From assembly GCA_013398275.1 (NCBI GenBank), contig VZSE01000583.1:1-64000 (forward strand): 64,000 nucleotides of DNA, read 5' to 3'. The notes under the pieces are model-generated. The model was given only the letters and a program-made list of their open reading frames with translations. It was not told the origin of the DNA and ran no database searches. Origin of the DNA: Promerops cafer. Taxonomy: Eukaryota > Chordata > Aves > Passeriformes > Nectariniidae. Shown piece by piece: positions 22,401 through 32,900 of this stretch. The stretch's first letter is position 1. Every line of letters starts with the position of its first letter. The translations under genes were made by a program, and so were the position numbers.

Positions 22401-25400
22401 ACTAAAGAGCTCAAAGAAGCAACATCTGCCCTCTCTCCAGGAATGCCCACCTTTGGGAATGGTGACCTCCAGCCCTGGGATTCTGTCCCAGCAGGGCTTC
22501 AGCCTCCTGGTGCCTCTGCTCCTGCTCGTGCTGGGATGCAGCCCATGGGCCTCCACACCCCGAGCACCTCATCCACATCTCCTGGCTCTGGGCCCCAGCT
22601 CCAAGGAGCTTCTGCCCCTGCTGTGCCTCCAGGAGCCTTGGCTGGGATGCTGCAGGTGAGCACAGGGAGAAGAAGCAAACCTGGTTCTCCAGCACTGTCC
22701 CCAGCAGCCAGCCCTGTCCCCAGCCCTGTCCCCAGCCCTGTCCCCAGCCCCTCTGGAGCACACAGCCACAGGGCCCGGGCAGTTCCCCTTCCCAGCCTTG
22801 TCCCTCCCAGCCCCACCGAGCTGGGAGCTCCTGCTCCTCTCCTGCTCTCCTCCCGTGCCCAGGGGAGCCATCCCAGCCCCAGCACAGCCCAGCCTGGTGC
22901 AGGGGTGCCCAGCGAGGTCCCCGCAGCCCTGGCACAGGCCCTGGTGCACCAGTTCAGGATGTCCCTCGATGCAGCTGCCAAGAACCTCAGCACAGCCAGA
23001 GGTGACCCCCCGACCCTGCTGCCCTCGTCCCCACACTTGTCCTTTGTGCTGAAGAGCACTGATGGCATGATCTGCCTGCAGCCCATGCAGGATTCCCCTC
23101 TCCCCCCAGAATTCCCAAACTCCAGTGTTGGGGGGCTGCTTTCCATCCAGCAAATCCTGGCAGCACCCAATTCTTCAGCGCTGGACCTTGCAAACTTCCA
23201 CCTGAGCCCTTCCAGCTTGGTCCTGGTCAGGCCCGTGTTTGTCCTGCTGCCCAGTGACAGAGCACACTCCCAGGTGCTGCCCTCTCCCCAGGGTGACCAC
23301 AGAATGGCCCACCTGGCCACAGGTGTGGGGACAGCTGGGAGCAGCCAGGATATCCCAGGGAGAACCAGCCCCTCTTATCCCACGGGGAGGTCTGTGGGAC
23401 CTGAAGCTGCTCTGCCCACTGTGTCCAAGCAACAAGAGAGAACAAAAGTAAACTCTGAGCCAGTGCCAGCCAGTCCTGTTCCTACAGCCCTCAGGGGCTT
23501 GTCCCCAGCTGTCACCTCAGCCCCAGGTCATGTGCTGGAGCCAAGGGTGAGCCCCTCAGTGCAGACCATGCCCAGGCTGCCCGAGGAGATGCAGATTCCT
23601 GCTCCCCATCCCCAGCAGGCCACGGGCACTGCTTTGCTTTCCCTGGCAGCAGAGCCTGGCACCTCCCCTGTGCCACTGGTGTCCGCTCAGAGCCTCCAGT
23701 CTTCCCCCAAAGTGTATTTCACCACTGAAAGGCCACAATCTTCCTCTGGAGCTCCTTTCCTGGCAGCAAAGGGACCCCGTGGCTCCCCAGAGCCTGCCCA
23801 GCCTGGGAGCAGCACAGGGGCTGCAGGGCAGGGGGGCTCAGTGCCCACGCCCAGCCCAGCCCGTGCCCCCTGCACCGAGTGTTTGCCTTCCAAACCCCCG
23901 CCCAGGGCATTCCCCAGCGCCAGAGCCCTGCTGTCCCCCCCTCCAGGCACAGAGCTGCTGCCATCCCCAGTTGTTCCCAGCACGTCCTCAGCCTCCTTGG
24001 TGCTTCCAGGTGGGAATGAGCACAGCCATTCCACAGTGGGCAGCACAGCCCGGTCTGGAGTCCCTGTGCCTGCCACAGCAGCCCAAACCCCCATCACTGC
24101 TGGAAAACCTCGTCTCACTCAGCGTCTGGAGCTGGAATTCACCCCCACTGTGCCTCAGCCCTCCATAACCACGCAGACACCAGCACCAGCACCAGCACCA
24201 GAGCACACTCCGTTGCCCACAGAGGTCCAAAGGAAAACAACGATTTCGGGGAAAGTTCTGGCTGTGGTGAGCCGTGTGGGGATGTCTGCCAGCTCTCCTG
24301 CGCCTGCCCCAGCTCCTGCTGAGCTCTTCTCCCAGGCCAGCACGGGGCAAAGCTCGAGGCCAGCTGACACCAGCAGCAGTGCAGGAGAAACTGGAGCTGG
24401 CAGATCCCGGGGAAGCAGCGTGTCCGCTCCGGCCGTGTCCAGCTCCGGGCCACCACAGCCCCCCCCAGCAGCCCTGGGCAGTGAGCTGGCTTTAACTCCA
24501 GCCCAGCCAGCTGTGGCCAGCCCAGCCAGCTCTGTCACCGCCCTGGAGGGACATCCCAGAGCCGCGCAGGGCACAGCCCCGGCCGCAGCAGCGGGGACCC
24601 CTGTCCCTGCAGCCGAGGGTGACGGTGGCACTGCTCCACTCAGAGGCAAAGAGCTGCTTCACCTGCCGGCCCCAGCTTGGCAGCCTGACCCAGACATGGT
24701 GCTGAACCCCTCAGGGGAGCTCCCCGCAGCGCTGGGGAGCGGTGAGGGGGCAGCAAGAGGAGATGCAGCCCCCACCAGGCAGCTGCCCACGCAGGCACCC
24801 GTGTCTGCTGCACAGCCAGCATCCCCCAGACTCCTGCTGGAGAACATAGCCCACCCTCTGGAGATGTTCCACCCTCTGGAGATGTTCCACCCTCTGGAGA
24901 ACGTATCCCACCTGCTGGAGAACGTATCCCAACCTCTGGAGATGTTCCACCTGCTGGAGAACATATCCCACCCTCTGGAGGAGATGTTCCACCCGCTGGA
25001 GGAGGTATCCCACCCTCTGGAGAACGTATTCCACCCTTTGGAGAATGTATCCCACCCTCTGGAAGAGGTGTCCCACCTTCTGGAGAACATATCCCACCCT
25101 CTGGAGGTGTCCCATCTTCTGGAGGAGATGTTCCACTCTCTGGAGGAGGTGTCCCACCCTCTGGAGAATGTATCCCACCCTCTGGAGGTGTCCCACCCTC
25201 TGGAGGAGGCTGCCATGGCACTGGACACTGGTCACTCCAGCCCTGGCCCTGCTGCCCGGCCCCCCACACCCACAGCAGCTGCTGTCCCTGCTAACGGGCT
25301 CGTTAATCCTGGCACTAATGAGCCCGCTGGCAATGGCCCCGAGCTGCTCCCAGCCAGGGACCTCCTGCAGGCGCCCCCGGCCCCCGAGAGCCCCCGGACC

Positions 25401-27630
25401 TCCGCCGGGAGCCTGGCGGCTCCGACAGCGCCGGAGGATGCCTGGCTGGATGCTGCGGGCACGGGCCCAGCGCGGGGGCTGCTGCTGAGCACGGCGGGGG
25501 CAGAGGAGGAGGGCAGGACGAGCGAGGTGACAGACGGAGCAGCTGAAGGCTTGGGGACAGTGGTGACACTGGAGCCTGGAGCCCTGCGGAGCGACTCGCA
25601 CCAGAGGAGGGGGCTGCACTCGGACGTCACTGTGCTGGACGGGCAAGTACCCCCGGCTCCCTGCTTTGGGTGCTGCTGCTGCAGCCGGCTGGCTTTCATT
25701 TTATTCCCTTTTCCCCCTTTTCCCCAGCCTTGCCATTGTGGGCGACTCCTGCGGCTCCGGGAACCACTCGGTGCGGCTGAGCCTGAGCCCCGCGGGGGAC
25801 ACAGCCGCCGGCATTCCCGGACCAGAGCGGTCCCAGGACACCTTCCTGGCTCTGGTGGCCCTGCAGAGCAACAGCAGCCGGGCCCTGCTCCAGATCCACT
25901 CGTGCTGCGTGACCCCCTCCGCCAGCCCCGGGGCTGCGGGGGCCCAGTGCTGCCTCTTCCGCAGGTGGGAATGGGAGAACTCTCCCTTCGATTAGCATTT
26001 ATGGAAATGAGCCCTCCTGCTCCCCCGGGTGCTGTCACGGGTGGGCAGCATCCCCTTCCTGCTGGGCAGGCACATGCCAGCACTCAGCAGTGCAGGGGGG
26101 CCCTCCAGGCTTCTCCACACCCCCATCTCAGCGCCTCTCCTGCCTGCTCGAGGATTCCTTACCCGGGGTGTGTAAACCCACGGGGGTGTGAAATGTGTGG
26201 CCCGGGCAGGTCAGGGGTTGATGGGCACACTACAGCAAAACCAATCTCCCGAAACAACTCTGCTGCTCCTGGGCAGGGCAGCTCCGGCCAGGAGTGCTGG
26301 TGTTTGGTGGATTCTGGTGCAGGGCTGTGGTGTGGAGCTCGTGCAGGGCTGGGGTCTGGAGCTGTTTGCTCTTCGTTCCTGCCAGGCTGCCCTTGGAGTG
26401 CAGACACATCCAGCTGCTGAAGGGTGGCAGCTCCAGAGCCTCCAGCTTCTCCATCCAGCTGTTCCAGATGCTGAACCACTCCGTGGCCTACCTGCACTGC
26501 GAGCTGCGGGTGTGCCTGCCAGGCCAGCCGGGCTGTGAGCAGGTACTGAGGGTGGATCTGTTCCCACAGCACTCCAGGGGGATTTGGTGCTCCCAGAGCC
26601 TCCACACCAAGGGCACCCCGTGGCCAGTCCCTGGTTAAAGTCTGGGAGAGGAGTTAATGATGTGGAAGGGTGGCAATAGTTGGTAATCCCTAAGAAAAGG
26701 AAATCAGGGGATCAAGACTGACATATGTGCTGGTCCAAGGATTGGCAATTCGCCTTTTGGGAGGACAGCAGAGGTGGAAAAGACTGAGGAGACCCGGGGC
26801 CCTGGGGCAGGAGCTTCTGTTCAGGACACTTCCAGGTGTTTTCCCTGTCTTTCCCAGGGCTGCTTGGAAAGTGGGGAGCCCCTTCCCCAGCCCAGTGACA
26901 GGAGCAGCCATGGAAACCTGCACAGCCTGGTCTCCCTCGGGCCGGTTTGGAGGATGAACAACAGGTTTCTGTACAAACCAGTGGAAGGTGGGGCTCTCCT
27001 GGTTTTATTTCTCTTGCAGAGGTTTTTGCTCAGCTTTTCCTGCTGCAGGAACACCAGCACATTTTTAATAACTTCCTTGATTAGATCATATCCCAACAAC
27101 TCCTCACCTTTGCTTTGGCCTCCCTAAATCCCAGACACGGGGGTTAATCAGTGCCACATCCAACAGAGTTCCAGCCAAAGGCACCCAGTGAAGGAGGAGG
27201 AAAGGGGAAAATATGAGGCAGAATGTTCTGTCTGTAAAGAGCTGCAGCATTTGGGAGCAGAATGAGGTTGGCCATAGGTCAGGAGTGTTCATAGTGAAAC
27301 ACAGAAGCTGGTTGATGTTAATTAGATGTTCACAGCTATTAGGAAAGAGTGACACTGAGCGGGTAAAACATGAGACACTCCTCAAAACCCACTGGCACCG
27401 TCCCTAACTCCTTGTGTCTGTAGCTGTTCGTGCAAAGGCCATTTCTGACTGCTGGATTCCCTCTCTCTCTGCGTCCAGGTGCTGGTCCTGCCACGCTGCT
27501 GCCCGTCCTGCTGGGGTCCCTCTCCGGCTGTGCAGCCCTGGGCGGTGCTTTCATGGGGCTGTGGCTGCACCGCCGGCACAGAGCCAAGCCCGGCCGGCGT
27601 CCCCCGTTTGCAGGATTCCACGGGCTGTGA
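19446..27630 (+). CDS. Mucin-like type I membrane protein with a C-terminal ZP module; unnamed
   Basis: Exons: 19446-19527, 21094-25642, 25728-25964, 26386-26542, 26858-26987, 27479-27630. The phases all fit and the sum is 5307 bases, giving 1768 residues. Exon 1 encodes a signal peptide (core FPIFVLLAAGLL). Exon 2, 4.5 kb without a stop, encodes a Pro/Ser/Thr/Ala-rich ectodomain with many N-glycosylation sequons, internal repeats and a less repetitive island near residues 635-755. Exons 3-5 encode a ZP-C module: HSCCVTPS, then FSIQLFQMLNHSVAYLHCEL, RVC and a closing Cys pair, as in uromodulin. A LVSLGPVW motif near residues 1699-1706 resembles the uromodulin external hydrophobic patch. Exon 6 holds a transmembrane helix (about 1724-1745) and a basic tail. 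No clear ZP-N half was found. The exon 2/3 junction requires a GC-AG intron. I cannot assign an ortholog; a cell-surface or matrix role is inferred from architecture. Confidence 0.8.
20696..20962. repeat. G-rich hexamer repeat (GGGACT/GGGAAT/GGCACT) with an N
   Basis: Dozens of 6-bp units lie in intron 1 of the ZP-module gene, with an N at 20836. Regularly spaced GGG runs on the plus strand give G-quadruplex potential. The repeat produces long spurious open frames in all frames, which should not be read as genes. Confidence 0.92.
21652..21718 (+). repeat. Coding 21-bp tandem repeat in the ZP-module gene
   Basis: Three near-identical 21-bp units encode APAFPRT in tandem near residue 215-236 of the predicted protein. 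The frame is preserved because the unit is a multiple of three. Confidence 0.88.
22692..22752 (+). repeat. Coding SPVP repeat in the ZP-module gene
   Basis: Several 12-bp units of CCCAGCCCTGTC type encode a SPVPSPVPSPVPSPS run. It is a proline-rich extended segment typical of mucin stalks. Confidence 0.8.
24838..25211 (+). repeat. Coding minisatellite encoding LENVSHP-type repeats with N-glycosylation sequons
   Basis: About 20 units of 15-24 bp built on CACCCTCTGGAGAACGTATCC encode variants of HPLENVSH, HLLENISH, HPLEEVSH and HPLEMFH, roughly residues 1276-1401. Six units contain an N-V-S or N-I-S sequon (Asn followed by His or Gln after Ser, not Pro). Unit lengths vary but are always multiples of three, so the frame stays open. 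The array is likely to vary in length between individuals. Confidence 0.9.
25643..25727 (+). other. GC-AG intron in the ZP-module gene
   Basis: Exon 2 ends GACGG and the intron begins GCAAGT, the classic GC-type donor. The acceptor TCCCCAG ends at 25727. Only this junction joins the long open exon to the ZP-C frame (GLAIVGDSC). A GT donor is available four bases later at 25647, but it shifts the next exon out of the ZP frame. Confidence 0.7.
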
Positions 27631-28588
27631 TCCCGAGCTGAGCTGCTCCTGCAGCCCCCCCAGCCACCAGAGAGGCAGCTGAATTTGCTTTGCTTCCGTA
27701 GAGCTTCTGCTGAGCCAGGGAGCAGGAGATGCCACCTCTGCTCCGAGCCTGCCTCTCCTTCCTTCCTTTGCTTCTGCACCAGCGACTCCAGAGCCTGCAG
27801 GGTAGAGAAGGAACTGTTGTAGTGCTCCAGCTGCCAGGGACAGCAGAGCTGACAGCCAGCTCAGGCTGGGCACAGAAGTGGGGCAGCAGAGAGGAGAGCA
27901 GGAGAACCAGGTGAAATACAGCACTGTGCACCAGAGCCTGCCACCAGGGAGAAATGGTGGGGAAAACGATGGAACTGGGCGTGTGGACAGGACCCAGGAG
28001 CTCCAGAGATGTGTCCCCTCGGCTTTGCAGCTTTTCTCATCTCTGAGGAGCCAAGTGCCTTCCTCCTTTCCCTTTAGTCCTGTTTTCTCCAGCAAGTCCC
28101 CACTAATGGTCAGAGAACTCCAGTACCAGACTGGAATCTGCTGGAATGCACTGGGGAAAGGCATCCATAGGATGGGGGATACAAACGGGGCTCCCCTGGG
28201 GGCACACTGGGCTTCAGGGGGTGGCTGTGGGAGGGCAGCCAGGCTCCAGCCCCACATGCCCCTGTCCCAGAGGAGCTGGGGCTGCTCCATCCTGTCCAGG
28301 ACCCCCTGCAGCAGCTGCTGGTGGAGAAGAACGGAGCCAACGGGGTGTGGAAGGAGCTGCAACACCGTGAGAGTGAGCAAGGAAAGCACCTCCGGGCAGG
28401 GATGTCCCTGCCTGTGCTGGGAATGACCAGCAGGACTTCTCACCTCCTGCTGGTCCTGCCCTCAGAGCTGGGACAGTCGGGAGCTGTTGGCCCAGAAATG
28501 CACCTGGAAGGTGTGGGGAGGAGCTGCTGCCACTCTGCAGCCGTGGACTGAGTGTTCCCCCCGTGCCTCCCCTCGTCCTGAACTCCAC

Positions 28589-28594
28589 AATAAA
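28589..28594 (+). terminator. Poly(A) signal of the ZP-module gene
   Basis: AATAAA lies 959 bases after the stop codon at 27628-27630, followed by a TG-rich stretch (CAGTGTTTGTCTGGTCTGTG) typical of a downstream element. I see no coding sequence in the intervening GC-rich 3' UTR. Confidence 0.6.
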
Positions 28595-28615
28595 CCTGAG
28601 CATCGCAGTGTTTGT

Positions 28616-29865
28616 CTGGTCTGTGCCTGCACCTCAGGGCGTGGGTCCTTGTCCTTGTCCTCAGCTCCAAAATGGGGTTGGCAGCTGGGAGTGGAGGGGA
28701 GCAGGGCATCACTCCAGGTGGGCAGCTCCTGGGGAGTGCTGGGGAATTGGCAACAATCACGTTCTAATTGGTTTTTTTCTCCCTAAAATGCTGCAGAGCC
28801 TGGCTGGCTTTTTTCCCTTTTTTTTCCCCCCTTCTTTCCTGAAAAGAAGGGAGTCCACTGCCAGAGCCCCTGGTGTCAGTGTAACACAAGTAATTCACAT
28901 TTCCACCTGGGTCAGGCTTCCTCCACGGATTTCTTCAAGATTCTGCAACAGAACTAAATCCCAGGTCAAGGCTTACTGGCAGTGAGACAATTAACCTGCA
29001 GCAGTGCTAATTATTATTTGTATTGCAGTAGCACTGAGGAAATCAGCACCACCTTGTATTTGACACTGAGCTACCTCCAGAGAGAGCTGAGGCGTTAAAG
29101 ACACAAGTGCACAAGACCCAGACAGGAGTTTTTAAATCCCTTTTCAGCTGAAGGTGTCTGTGCTGCTCCTGGTGCTCACGTGGTGAGGGCTGAACTGCTC
29201 TGACCAGTCCTTGTTCCTCCAAACCCCCACTCCCAGGGGTTTGACAGCAGATTTGATTTTATCCCTGAGGGAACTGCTCTGGTTTACCACATTTCTGGTG
29301 TTTCTGCTGAGTGTTTTCCTCAGGCTCATGCACTCATGTGCTAGTTCTGGTTGTTTGGGGGTTTTTCTTGTTCTTTATCTTTCTAGAGTGTTTTTCTAGA
29401 ACCTCTCCATCCAGCTACTTCTGGAGGTTTTTTAAACTCAGTTTTTCACCTTCCTGGGGTGTTTTCCACCTCTCCATCCAGCTACTTCTGGGGGGTTTTT
29501 CCTCTGTTCTTTCTGGAGTGTTTTCCACGTCTCTCACGTACAATTCTGCCTCGTGGATTTCTCTGTTCCCTTCAAGCATCACCTGCCCCACTTCCCCACC
29601 TCCCCTTCCCCCAGGCTGTGCCGATGCCTCAGGTGAGGAATCCCATCCTCAGCACGGAGCAGTCACTAAAGGCTTGTCCTCTGCACCATTTTCCACCTGG
29701 AGCTCCTTGAGGATGTGCCCATCCTGTGCTGGATGTGAGAGAGCAGAGCCACGCTCCCAGGGTGGCCCTGAGCCATGCAGCTCCGCCGCGAACTGAAGAG
29801 CGACGCCGAGGATCCACCTCCTGGCAGAGCTGCCGGGGCTCTCCCCAGGTGAATCCCCACCTCCC
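28616..29865. other. Intergenic region before ANKK1
   Basis: No gene is seen. It contains a degenerate tandem repeat at 29340-29545 and then GC-rich sequence leading to the ANKK1 leader. Confidence 0.6.
29340..29545. repeat. Degenerate ~60-bp tandem repeat
   Basis: The string CTCTCCATCCAGCTACTTCT recurs at about 29403 and 29470, with surrounding GTGTTTTTC and GGGTTTTTC segments also repeated. Two to three imperfect units are visible. Confidence 0.7.
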
Positions 29866-29868
29866 CGG

Positions 29869-29898
29869 GCAGGGCAGGGCAGGGCAGGGCAGGGCAGA
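29869..29898. repeat. GGGCA pentamer repeat in the ANKK1 leader
   Basis: Five to six copies of GGGCA (GGGCAGGGCAGGGCA...) lie about 60-80 bases before the ANKK1 start codon. Confidence 0.85.
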
Positions 29899-29951
29899 GG
29901 AGCTGCTCTGTGCCTCCCCAGCAGCCAGCAGAGCGGGCTGCCAGCTGTGCC

Positions 29952-32900
29952 ATGGGCGCGGAGCGGGGCCGGCAGCTGGGCAGCCTGACCGTGTTCAGCA
30001 AGGAGGATTTCGAGGATGACTGGGTCCGAGTGGCCAGCGGGGGCTTCGGCCACGTGTACCAGGTGAAGCACAGGAGGTGGAGGACGGTCTATGCAGTGAA
30101 GTGCTCCCCGTACCTGCTGCAGGACTCCAGCGTGGACAGGTAACCCCCGCTCTGCTCTTCCTTGCTCTGCTCTGCTCTGCACTGGCCGTCCCTGCTGGAT
30201 GGATTTGGGGATAGAAAGAGCTTCTGCTCCTTGGGAAGTCGAGGTTGGGTCCCCAAGGGAGCGGGAAATGGGAGTTCTGCCTTTCCCTGTCTCGTGTGTG
30301 GATGTGCAAAGGGGCACAAGGAGCACGGGGCTGAGGGCAGCACCTTAAACTCAGAGAAAAGCAGCCTGGTGGCTTACCTGCAGCTTCCACTGGACATTGG
30401 GGCTGAGGCGTAGCAATCAAACTGAATTAATCACCGAAATCACCAGGTTTAAAGGTGAGGGGCAGAGGATTTACAGCTGGTTTTGCTGCCCTGCTCCCGT
30501 AGCCTCCAGACATCTCTTTCCTCTCTGTGGTGCACCTGCAGCTCCTCTCTGCTTCTTGCTCTGGCTCTCACCTGCAGAGACTCTCCTGGTGCCCACCTCG
30601 TGTCTGGAGATGGAGCAGGGCCAGGTAATCACAACCACTGCTGATAACACATCCAATACAGGCAGAGCTGATGGAAAAACAGCAGAGTTGATGGAGTTAT
30701 TTAATTTAAAATTTTATTCCGTTCAATTTGGAAGGATCCTGCCTGGATAAAAATCTCGCTCTTGTGTGATTTCTTGTTACAGACAACAAGTGAGTTCAGA
30801 CTGAGCACTGACTGTCCTCAGTTTGCTCTGCAGATATTGCATTTGCATTTTGTTCTCGTTTGCGGGGGGAGGGAAGAGTCAATTAATCAGTTTTACTTCT
30901 GTGTCTTACCAACTGCAGTAAAATACCTGAGATCCCTCAACCCACGGGTAGGTCTCACTGTGGGGAGCCTGCTAGAGGAAGTCTGGCAGAAGACTTTGCT
31001 TGGCTGAACCATTTTAGATCAATTAATGGCCTGGCCTAATTGCTGGCAGCTCAGCTCCGTTCCCAGGGTGTGCTTTTTAAAGGCACACTTTGCTGCTTGG
31101 CTGCTCCTGGAGCGCCCCGGGCACCCCAAACTCGTTCAGCAGGTCGGGAGAGGTGAAACTTTGGGGAACAGGTCTGCCAGAGCTGGCAGCCAGGAGCAGC
31201 CGTGCCGGGGACCCCCGGGGGCAGAGTCACCGTGCCCAGGGACAGGAGCTGCAGGCACAGGTGGAGCTGCAGGAGTGGCCGGGGCTGTGCCTGCTCCTGG
31301 CATCCTGCTGCCAGGGAAACACTGGGAATTCCAGGGGCTCACAGACTGGTTTGGGCTGGGAGGAGCCTTGCAGCTCGTTTCATTCCATCCCTGCCGTGGC
31401 CAGCGGCACCTTCCACCATCCCAGGCTGCTCCAGCCTGGCCTTGGACACTTCCAGGGGTGGGGCAGCCTCTGGGAATTCCATCCCAGCCCCTCCCCACTC
31501 TCACAGGGGAGGATTCCTGCCCAGCATCCCATCTAACCCTGCCCTGTGGCCGTTTAAAGCCATTTCACCAGTGTGACAAGCACAGGCTCTCTGCTGTCAC
31601 TGCTAAGGACTGAAACAAGTGCAAGTTTTTCATCTCTTTCCCTGTGGTGGCTGATTTTGCCCAAAGAAACCTCAGCTCATTTTGAGAAGTCACAACACCT
31701 TCTATGCCAGATTTTAATCTGCAAAAGATCACTGTGTGGCAGCATCATCATCAGCTCAAGCAGGAATTTGGGATGAATGTTTTTGGGGTAGGCAGTGCTC
31801 GGGAAGGCTGGGTATCACTAAGTTACTACAGAGTTACTGAGCCTGTGAATCAACTGATAAAATTTCTTGCTCCCACTGTATTTTTTATTTTTTTTTTTTC
31901 AATTTTCCAGGACCAGCATGAACTGTCTAATGGAGGAGGCAAGCAAGATGGAGAAAATCAAATTCCAGCACATTGTCACCATCTACGGGGTGTGCAACAG
32001 CCCTCTGGGGATAGTGATGGAATATATGGCCAGGGGGTCCTTGGAGAGAATCCTTCCCACTCACAGAATGTCCTGGCAGCTGAAATTCCGGGTGATCCAT
32101 GAGATGGGCTTGGCCATGAATTTCCTGCACAGCATGAGCCCTCCTCTGCTGCACTTGGATCTGAAGCCAGGGAACGTCCTCCTGGATGGGAACATGCACG
32201 TCAAGGTATGGCCTCACTGCTGGGCTTGTTATTTCTCAAAGAAGAGCGAGGTTATTTCTGCCAAACGAGTCCAGAATCCCAGTAAATCAGGTTCTTCGGG
32301 AACGCTCCATGAAAGATTGACCTGTGGGGCGTTTAACAAGCAGCTGTGAGCAAATTACACGGTGCTCTCGAGATCATACAGGGAGCCTGGGCCAGCACTG
32401 GGAACTTCAGGCTCCAGCTGGACTCAGTGGCTGCGGGTTGTCAGGGTTTCATCAGGGTCCAGCTGCTCACACCTCCTCCTGTCCCTGATCCCAAAGGAAG
32501 GGGGGATGTCCAGCTGACAGCAGGAGGGGACAGTGTGAGCATTTTGGGGCACTTTCCCTGTTTCTGCTTGCAGATCTCCGACTTTGGGCTGTCCAAGTGG
32601 ATGGAGCAATCCAGCAGGATGCAGTACATCGAGAGCTCAGCTCTGAGGGGCACCCTGAGCTACATCCCCCCCGAAATGTTCCTGCAGAACAGCAAGCCCC
32701 CGGGGATCAAGTACGATGTGTACAGGTGAGGGCTGACCCAGGGCACTCAGGGGTGTGCCCAGGCTCTGACACCCAGCAAGGGGGGCTGGAACACTGCCTC
32801 AGTTTGTTTAAATTCTGGTTTCCTGCGTGGGGAACACACTGGGGTGCCCCGACCTCAGGGGTGGAGACTGAGAGGGAGAGGGATTCTCTGTGGATATTCA

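Noticed and set aside
25232..26083. Minus-strand frame of 283 codons opposite the ZP-module exons
   Set aside because: It is the mirror of GC-rich coding sequence on the plus strand, whose ZP-C signatures and splice sites are clear.
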